DNA from: Acidimicrobiia bacterium
Lineage (GTDB): Bacteria > Actinomycetota > Acidimicrobiia > IMCC26256 > PALSA-610
Direction: 5' to 3'
Assembly (NCBI GenBank): GCA_027494135.1
Contig: JAOSJK010000004.1
Span: forward strand, 1-33,302
DNA: 33,302 nucleotides
In this document: one piece after another, positions 27,357-33,302 of the stretch
Position numbering within the stretch: position 1 is the stretch's first letter
Layout of the letters: every line of letters starts with the position of its first letter
Notes under the pieces: generated by a model
Databases searched by the model: none
The model's input: the letters and a program-made list of their open reading frames with translations, nothing else
What the model was told of the DNA's origin: nothing
Program-made: the position numbers and the translations under genes

Positions 27357-27374
27357 TGGTCGACTGGTAGACCT
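27357..27374 (+). promoter_or_regulatory. Operator-like 18-mer, site 4 (GarR-like / E1alpha divergent region)
   Basis: TGGTCGACTGGTAGACCT. It lies in the 60-bp gap between the divergent reductase (start 27334) and E1alpha (start about 27398), so one site could control both. A TATCAT at 27381-27386 is a possible -10 for the plus-strand operon, but no good -35 is seen. Confidence 0.65.
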
Positions 27375-27397
27375 TTAGTCTATCATTGCTCTTGGCC

Positions 27398-28470
27398 ATG
27401 GCGATCGCCTATGTGAACGGTCACTGGGTCATTGTCATGACCTCATACGATATGGCTGTCATACCGCACGGAGCCACGATTCCCATGCTTGACTCGCCGA
27501 CGGCCGCCGAGGGGCTTGGCCGTGACATGAAGCTGAGTATGTACAGGAAGATGGTGCTCATTCGCGAGTTCGAGCTCGCGTCTATCGACCTGTTCAAACG
27601 CGGCGAAATCAAGGGTGCCGTCCATCCCTATATCGGCCAGGAGGCCTCGGGCGTCGGCGTCTGTACCGCCCTGCGAACGAACGACCTCATCGCCGGGACC
27701 CATCGCAGTCATGGTCACAACCTGGCGAAAGGGGCGGATCCGAAGCGGATGATGGCGGAGATCCTCGGCAAGGAGACCGGGTACTGCAAAGGGGCGTGGC
27801 GGCTCGATGCACATCGCCGCATTCGACACCGGCAGTCTCGGCGCGCTGGCAGTCGTGGCCTCCGGGATCCCACTTGCCGTCGGAGCGGCGCTCGCGTTCC
27901 GCATGCGTGGGGGAGGATCGCGTGTCCGTCCCCTTCACAGGGGAGGCGGGTTCGAACGCCGGGAACTGGCACGAGTCCCTGAACATGGCGTCGATCTGGA
28001 ACTTGCCGGTCGTATTTGTCCTGGAGAACAACCACTACGCGGTGTCGACCCACTATCGGGACGTTCTAAAGATCGAGGACCTCTCCCGTTCGAGCCTCGG
28101 CCTACGGGATGCCAGGCGTCCGTGTCGACGGCTTCGACGTCATGGCCGTGTACGCGGCGACTCAGGAGGCCGTGGCCAGGGCGAGGTCCGGTGAGGGCCG
28201 ACGTTGCTGGTCACCGAGTCATACCGGCTGGAGGGCCATTACGCCGGGGAGCCGGAGGTCTATCGCGATCGAGCGGAGGTGGTCGAGCAGTGGAAGAACG
28301 ATCCGCTGCCACGGTTTGCGACCAGCCTCACCAACCAGGGGGATGCGACGGCCGAGGAGATCCATCGGATCAATCGCGAGGTGAAGGAGGAGATCAAGGC
28401 CGCGGTCGCGTTCGCCAAGGACAGCAGAGAACCGGACCCATCCACTGCGATGGACTTCATCTACGCCTGA
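27398..28470 (+). CDS. 2-oxoacid (pyruvate/acetoin-type) dehydrogenase E1 alpha subunit (frameshifted)
   Basis: Thiamine-diphosphate E1alpha. Near the N-terminus [20 protein letters not shown] and [20 protein letters not shown] are typical, then [20 protein letters not shown], and after a break near 27800 [20 protein letters not shown]. The TPP motif region reads [17 protein letters not shown] then [14 protein letters not shown]; the usual GDG is GEA here, probably because of paired indels. It ends [11 protein letters not shown]. Start candidates are ATG 27398, 27487 and 27527; 27398 is the longest ATG in frame. It is followed by E1beta after 16 bp. With E2 next, it makes an E1-E2 pair; no E3 (lipoamide dehydrogenase) lies in the window. 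Confidence 0.85.
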
Positions 28471-28486
28471 AGCGAGGGAGCGGACG

Positions 28487-29559
28487 ATGCCGACAGCTGA
28501 ACGCGACGCAACCTCGCTGGGGGCGAAGGCCACCGCGTTGCGTCCCGATCTGATCAGGCAGGTGCCGGACGATGTGCCTGCCATCGAGATGTCCTACCAG
28601 GAGGCAATCCGGGAGGCGCTCCGCGAGGAGATGCTTCGGGACGAGAGGGTGTTCCTTCTGGGTGAGGACATCGGGAAGCACGGTGGGGCGTTCGGCGTGA
28701 CGCGAACGCTGTTCGACCAGTTCGGTCCCGACCGAGTGCGCAACACGCCCATCTCTGAGAATTCGATTATCGGCGTGGCGACGGGAGCCGCGCTGGTGGG
28801 CATGCGACCGGTGGCAGAGATCATGTTCGTTGACTTCTCAGGTCTCGCCATGGATCAGATCTGCAATCAGGCTGCGAAGTTGAGGCTCACGACCGGCGGG
28901 CAGTGTTCTGTGCCATGGGTGCTTCGGATGCCACAAGGCGGGGGTGCCGGCAAGAGCACGGCCGCCCAGCATTCCCAGAGCCTGGAGGTCTGGTACGCGC
29001 ACACCCCCGGGCTGAAGGTGGTCCTCCCTCCACTCCGTACGACGCGAAGGGCCTCTTGAAGGCGGCAATCAGAGATGACAACCCGGTCATCTTCCTGGAG
29101 CAGAAGTTCCTCTATTCCTTCCGAGGTGCCGTTCCTCTCGACGACTACGTGCTGCGCCTCGGTGAATGTGACGTGAAACGAGTGGGCGACGATGTCACCG
29201 TTGTTGCGTCTGGCTACATGGTGTGGCATGCGATGCACGCGGCGGAGATCCTGGCACGCGAGGGCATCTCCACCGAGGTCGTCGATGTGAGGACGGTTAG
29301 TCCTCTGGATACGAAGACGATCGGAGCGTCGGTCCGAAAGACGGGCCGGGCAGTGCTCGTGGCCGAGGCCTGCCGATCATATGGGCCGACCGGTGAGTGG
29401 GGGAATGGTCGTCATGGAGGAGGCGTTCGACTACCTCCAGGCACCCATCATCCGGCTCGGGGTCGCGATTCGCCGGTTCCATTCGCTGACAGCATCGAGA
29501 AGGGGTTTTGGCCGGAGGCCCACGACATCATCGGCGCGATCCGGCGAGTGCTCGCTTGA
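28487..29559 (+). CDS. 2-oxoacid dehydrogenase E1 beta subunit (frameshifted)
   Basis: TPP-dependent E1beta partner. ATG 28487 has GAGGGAG upstream. Motifs are [80 protein letters not shown] and [19 protein letters not shown]; after a break near 29030 [20 protein letters not shown] follows. The C-terminal transketolase domain has [20 protein letters not shown] and [15 protein letters not shown]. Further breaks near 29400 and 29460 precede [11 protein letters not shown]. About 355 residues; somewhat longer than typical because of the N-terminal 25. Confidence 0.87.
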
Positions 29560-29655
29560 GGGCGCGAGTTCGAACGGTCCGCCGCAGGGCGCTCCAGGTC
29601 CGACTGAGCGACCGGTAAGTGAGTCGTCACCGACCCAACCCTGAAGGAGCCGTTC

Positions 29656-30859
29656 GTGGCGACTGAGTTCTACATCCCGAAGATGACTGACCACATGGAG
29701 GTCGCCGAGATCATCGAGTGGTTGAAGTCGGAGGGCGATCATGTCCTGGAAGGCGAACCGCTCCTCGAGCTTACGACTGACAAGGCCAACGTTGAAGTCC
29801 CGGCACCAGCGTCTGGGTTCCTGAAGGGCATCCGCGACGGTGTCCAAGCGGGGAGCGACGGTGCCCGTCGGCGAGACGGTCGCGTTCATCGTCGACCGTC
29901 TCGAGGAGGAGGTCCCGATGCTTCCTCCCTTCGATGCGGCGACCGCGGACGACCCACCACCGACGACGGCGGGCTACGAGGCCGACGTCCCCGGTGAGCC
30001 GACCCCGGACGACACAGCAGCGACGGGATTCGTGCGCGCAGTTCCCGCAGCGCGCCGACTGGCGCTGGAGCTCGGCCTTGACCTGTCCCGGATTCCCGGT
30101 ACAGGTCCTTCCGGACGGGTGACGGTGGCGGATGTCGAGGCCCTGGTGGTGGCGACGCGAAGGGACCGACCAAATGGCTGGAGCTGTCGCCGATCCAGAC
30201 GATCACGGCAGAACGAATGACTGTCAGCGCGCAGACGATCCCCCAGTATTCGCTGTCCGTGGGAGATCGACATGTCCGCGGTTCTGGAAGCTCGCTCGTC
30301 TGATGGTGGGTCGGAGAGACCGTCCGTGACTGCGTTTCTCGTGTGCGCCGTCGCTGCCGTCTTGCGCGACTTCCCGGACGTCAACGGGAGCTATGAGGAC
30401 GGACGCATCAAGCTCAACGACGACGTGAATGTCGGTGTCGCCGTGGGCACCGACTCTCAGGCCTCGTCGTTCCGGTCGTCCGACGTGCGGACGACAAGAG
30501 TCTCCAGGGACGTCGCTGCGGAGCTGACTGCGCTCCGGGCTGACGCTGACGCCGGTCGTCCCAGGCTCGACCAGATGACCTCTGGGACATTCAACCATCC
30601 GAACCTCGGGATGCATGGAATCGATGTGTTCACCGCGATCGTGAACTCCGCCCGGAGACGGCGATCCTGGCCGTTGGTCGCATCCGTGGGTCGTCGACGC
30701 GACAAGGCTCGATCGACGGACCACAGGGGCGGCCGAGTGTGGGTCACGCTGTCCGTAGACCATCGGGCCGTCGATGGCGCTCGAGGGGCCCGCTTCCTGT
30801 CGGCCATCAAGACGGCGCTAGAGGGGTCCTCGGTGGGCCAGACGGTGGTGCGCTCGTGA
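29656..30859 (+). CDS. 2-oxoacid dehydrogenase E2 acyltransferase with lipoyl domain (frameshifted)
   Basis: Lipoate-bearing core of the complex. GTG 29656 follows AAGGAG at 6 bp. The lipoyl domain has VAEIIEWLKSEGDHVLEGEP and LTTDKANVEVPAPASG, with the lipoylated Lys. After a break near 29840 it continues VPVGETVAFIVDRLEEEVP, a Pro/Asp-rich linker, and the E3-binding domain AVPAARRLALELGLDLSRIP then GTGPSGRVTVADV. The catalytic domain reads SVTAFLVCAVAAVLRDFPDV, GRIKLNDDVNVGVAVGTD and ends with the acyltransferase His motif LSVDHRAVDGARG. More breaks occur near 30165, 30220, 30465, 30595 and 30650. The stop overlaps the next GTG by 4 bp. Confidence 0.85.
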
Positions 30860-31616
30860 ACAGGTTGCTGGATCAGGTTGCGATCGTCACCGGCGCTGGA
30901 TCCGGCATCGGCAAAGCGGTGGCGGAACTGTTCGCAGTCCAGGGGGCGGCGATCGCGGCCGTCGACGTCGATCGTTCGGCGGCAGAGACGACAGCCGAGG
31001 CCATCGTCGCCAACGGAGGTCGAGCAACGGCCTACGAGCTGGATGTAACGAACCAAGAGGAGATCGAGCGCGTTGTCGAACAAGTCGCCGAGCGATATCG
31101 AACTGTCGACGTGCTGTTCAATGGCGCCGCGATCCTCCGTGTAGGCCGACTCCACGAGACCGATCCTGAAACGTGGAGCGGCGTCATCGATGTCAATCTG
31201 ACCAGCGTGTACCGGGTCTCGCGGGCCGTGTTACCGCTCATGTGCGCACAGGGGAGGGGCGCGATCGTGAACGTCACGTCGTCGACCGGAGCAACGCTCG
31301 CTGGGCCGGGTATCGCAGCATACGTGTCATCGAAGGCCGGCGTCGCGATGTTGACACGGTCGATGGCCATCGACTATGCGACCGACGGCGTCCGGGTGAA
31401 CGCGATCGCGCCTGACCGACGGACACGCCCATGCTCTGGGAACAGTGGCCTCACGGCCGCTCAGCTCGAGATTATCCGTGGCTCGATCCCATTGGCTGTG
31501 ACTGGCGACCCCGGAGCGAGATCGCGTCAGCCGCGCTGTTCCTAGCTTCATCTGAGGCGTCATTCGTGACCGGCGCCGTGCTCGCTGTGGATGGAGGCCA
31601 AACCGCCGGGCTCTGA
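30856..31616 (+). CDS. SDR family oxidoreductase (frameshifted near 3' end)
   Basis: Short-chain dehydrogenase of about 253 residues. GTG 30856 overlaps the E2 stop. [20 protein letters not shown] carries the Gly motif; [17 protein letters not shown] and [17 protein letters not shown] carry the Ser and YxxxK (YVSSK). After VRVNAIAP the frame is broken near 31415, then [20 protein letters not shown] and [12 protein letters not shown] close the protein in another frame. It is the third SDR in the window. Its place between the dehydrogenase complex and the regulator suggests oxidation of a hydroxy group on the way to a keto acid. Confidence 0.85.
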
Positions 31617-31625
31617 CTTGGCATC

Positions 31626-32423
31626 ATGCGAGATTCCAGGAATCATCGGCGGAAGCGGGGTGACGTGAATCGCGAATCCAACCCATTCATGCTTCGTACG
31701 CAGCGGCGAAGAGCGGATCAGGTCGTCGACAAGATCCGGGATCTGGTCCTGAGCGGACAGCTCGGTCCCGGAGATCGATTGCCGCCTGAACTCGTCCTCG
31801 CCGAGCAGATGGGCGTCAGTCGAACGGGATTGCGAGAAGGCATGCGCCTCCTGGAAGCCCAGGGTCTGCTCGAGACACGGCCCGGGGTCGGTACCGTCGT
31901 ACGCGAGGCTGGGGCGGCGCAAGTGGTCCGGCCATTGGAGTGGCTGGCCGAGGCGAGTTACGGCGGCTTGAGCTTCGATGAGTTCCACACGATCCGGCGG
32001 ATCCTCGAGACGGAGATCGCCGCGCTTGCCGCCACGAACGCAACGGACGAAGGGATCGTGACGCTCGAGGCGGCGATGGCGGACATGGAGACGAGTGTCG
32101 ACGACAACGTCCGGTTCGCCGAGCACGACGCCGCCTTCCACCACGGGCTCGCCGCGATGACCGGTAATCGGCTGCTCGAGCTGCTCATCGCCGTGATCCG
32201 CGAACTCCTGGAGCGTCACATCGAGTCCGTGCTGGCTCACATCGACCCCCGCTCAGACGTGATCCCCTATCACGCAGCGATCCTCGAGGCCGTGAAGGCC
32301 CGGGACCCTGAGGCCGCTCGCCGGGCGATGAAAGCACATCTTCATCAGGTTCGCACCAACTTTGAGGCGGCAACTGCGGACGGGGTCGGACCGCCCGCAC
32401 GCAAACAGGAGGACGCGAGGTGA
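31626..32423 (+). CDS. FadR-type GntR regulator (FCD domain); candidate regulator of the 18-bp sites
   Basis: Intact. The winged HTH reads RADQVVDKIRDLVLSGQLGP, LAEQMGVSRTGLREGMRLLE and QGLLETRPGVGTVVRE. The FCD domain is helical, with EFHTIRRILETEIAALAATN, FAEHDAAFHHGLAAMTGNRL (Asp/His metal ligand), YHAAILEAVKARDPEAARRA and MKAHLHQV, which supply the other His. Start options are ATG 31626, GTG 31664 and ATG 31689; the conserved part begins at about 31700, so one of the later starts could be right. Stop overlaps the SMP-30 start (GTGA, 32420-32423). GntR proteins of this type bind TGGTnnnACCA-like palindromes, and the 18-bp sites match, which makes it the best candidate ligand. The effector would be a pathway acid. 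Confidence 0.9.
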   Translation: MRDSRNHRRKRGDVNRESNPFMLRTQRRRADQVVDKIRDLVLSGQLGPGDRLPPELVLAEQMGVSRTGLREGMRLLEAQGLLETRPGVGTVVREAGAAQVVRPLEWLAEASYGGLSFDEFHTIRRILETEIAALAATNATDEGIVTLEAAMADMETSVDDNVRFAEHDAAFHHGLAAMTGNRLLELLIAVIRELLERHIESVLAHIDPRSDVIPYHAAILEAVKARDPEAARRAMKAHLHQVRTNFEAATADGVGPPARKQEDAR

Positions 32424-33233
32424 TCTTCGCATCTGGCCTCGGTATTCCCGAGGGTCCGGTCCTGCTGGACGACGGCAGATGGCTCGTCGTCGAGATGCAC
32501 CCCGACAGGGGGTGTGTCACCATCATCGGAGCCGACGGCGAGCGGCAGGCCACCGTCGCGCGAACCGGGCGGCCCAATGGATTAGCCGTGGACGCCCGGG
32601 GGTCCATCTGGGTCGCTGAATCGTCGAAGCCGTCCCTACTTCGAGTGAACCTGGACGGCGATGTTACCGAGTTTCTGACCGGATGCGACGATGACCCGTT
32701 CCTGTTCCCGAACGATTCTCGCGTTCGGCCCGGATGGCCACCTCTACATGACCGATTCGGGGATCCTGTTCGAGAGTTCGCTCCAGGCGGTCGCGTCCGC
32801 AACGACTGGCGTACGGTCCAGCCTGACGGCCGCGCTCTACCGCATCGACACGGAGTCCGGCGACATCACCCAACTCGACAGCGGCATTGGGTTCACGAAT
32901 GGGATCGCTTTCGACGCCGCGGGGGACTTATACGTCAGTGAGACCTTGACCGGAATGATCTACCGGTACCGCCTGTCGGCCGGTGCCGGATCGGCCCAGC
33001 GCGAACCGTTCGGCAATGTCGTCGCGCCGTACGAGGAGGACGAACTCAGAGGGCCGGATGGCATGAAGTTCGCTGCGGACGGTGACCTCTATGTGACGGT
33101 GTTCGGTCAGGGGACGTCACGGTGCTCGGGCGCGATGGCGCTGTGGCCAGACGCCTCAAGACGGGCGGCCGAGCGACGAACCTTGTATTCGGCCCCCGGC
33201 TCGCACCGCGTCTTCGTCACCGAGGACGAGTAG
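32420..33233 (+). CDS. SMP-30/gluconolactonase/LRE family lactonase (frameshifted)
   Basis: Beta-propeller lactonase that opens sugar lactones, metal-dependent. GTG 32420 overlaps the GntR stop. The metal ligands expected for the family are seen: Glu in GIPEGPVLL, Asn in FTNGIAFDAAG and Asp in LRGPDGMKFAADG. Other blocks are RPNGLAVDARGSIWVAESS, FGPDGHLYMTDSG and DLYVSETLTGMIYRY. There are frame breaks near 32715, 33110 and 33195. The stop at 33233 directly precedes the right terminal repeat, and the product may be cut short there. It likely hydrolyses the lactone made by one of the SDRs. Confidence 0.85.
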
Positions 33234-33286
33234 TGCTGGAGTCTTGGTGTCCTGAAGTTACCATGTTAACCTTTAGCAATACGTAA
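33234..33286. repeat. Right copy of window-terminal inverted repeat
   Basis: The reverse complement matches bases 1-50 with a few indels. Only 16 bases follow before the window ends. See the left copy. Confidence 0.7.
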
Positions 33287-33302
33287 CTGGAACGAAGTAC
33301 AC

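Noticed and set aside
1..33302. CRISPR arrays, rRNA, tRNA, riboswitches, toxin-antitoxin or phage genes
   Set aside because: I found no regularly spaced repeats, no cloverleaf-like or rRNA sequence, and no such protein motifs on reading the window; a covariance-model scan was not possible.

Overview
This is a high-GC bacterial window carrying a catabolic gene island with no rRNA or tRNA gene that I can see. The gene content (family-1 sugar ABC transporters, FadR-type GntR regulators, and a corrinoid C1 module with RACo, a MTHFR with a C-terminal cysteine domain, and DUF1638) would fit an uncultured Chloroflexota-like lineage, but that placement is a weak inference. Almost every long gene is interrupted by one or more single-base frame changes, while conserved motifs resume in the next frame. 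This looks more like uncorrected long-read consensus error than gene decay, so I annotate whole genes across the breaks.

Layout. (1) 1-1943: minus-strand DUF3604 gene with its promoter. (2) 2029-3385: an ISNCY-like insertion sequence between direct repeats. (3) 3386-7723: plus-strand sugar ABC operon (binding protein, two permeases, a small ORF, an SDR). (4) 7917-13659: a 2-keto-3-deoxy-sugar-acid block, with KDG kinase and KDPG aldolase on minus and, divergently on plus, an RraA-like protein, a small ORF, an SDR, a SelA-like PLP enzyme, RidA and a GntR regulator. (5) 13660-14124: gene-poor stretch with a large nested inverted repeat next to it. (6) 14125-20076: minus-strand corrinoid/folate C1 module (DUF1638, methyl-THF methyltransferase, MTHFR, RACo, and a chimeric URO-D/corrinoid-protein remnant). 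(7) 20163-26363: second minus-strand sugar ABC operon ending in a GH35 beta-galactosidase-like gene. (8) 26375-27334: tartronate-semialdehyde-reductase-like dehydrogenase. (9) 27357-33233: plus-strand operon with 2-oxoacid dehydrogenase E1alpha, E1beta and E2, an SDR, a FadR-type regulator and an SMP-30 lactonase.

The strongest unifying signal is an 18-bp operator-like element, roughly TGGTnnAyTGGTnnACCA. I find it at five promoters: DUF3604, ABC operon 1, the C1 module, ABC operon 2, and the reductase/dehydrogenase divergent region. At three of them it lies just downstream of a readable -10 element. The half-site resembles FadR/GntR operators, and a FadR-type regulator gene lies in one of the controlled operons. 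I propose one regulon that takes up a (possibly O-methylated or amino) sugar derivative, trims it, oxidises it, feeds carbon through KDG/KDPG or 2-oxoacid dehydrogenase, and sends methyl groups through corrinoid and tetrahydrofolate. The substrate is inferred, not seen.

The two window edges carry about 50 bp of the same sequence in inverted orientation. This is either a repeat that ended the assembly or the ends of a mobile unit.
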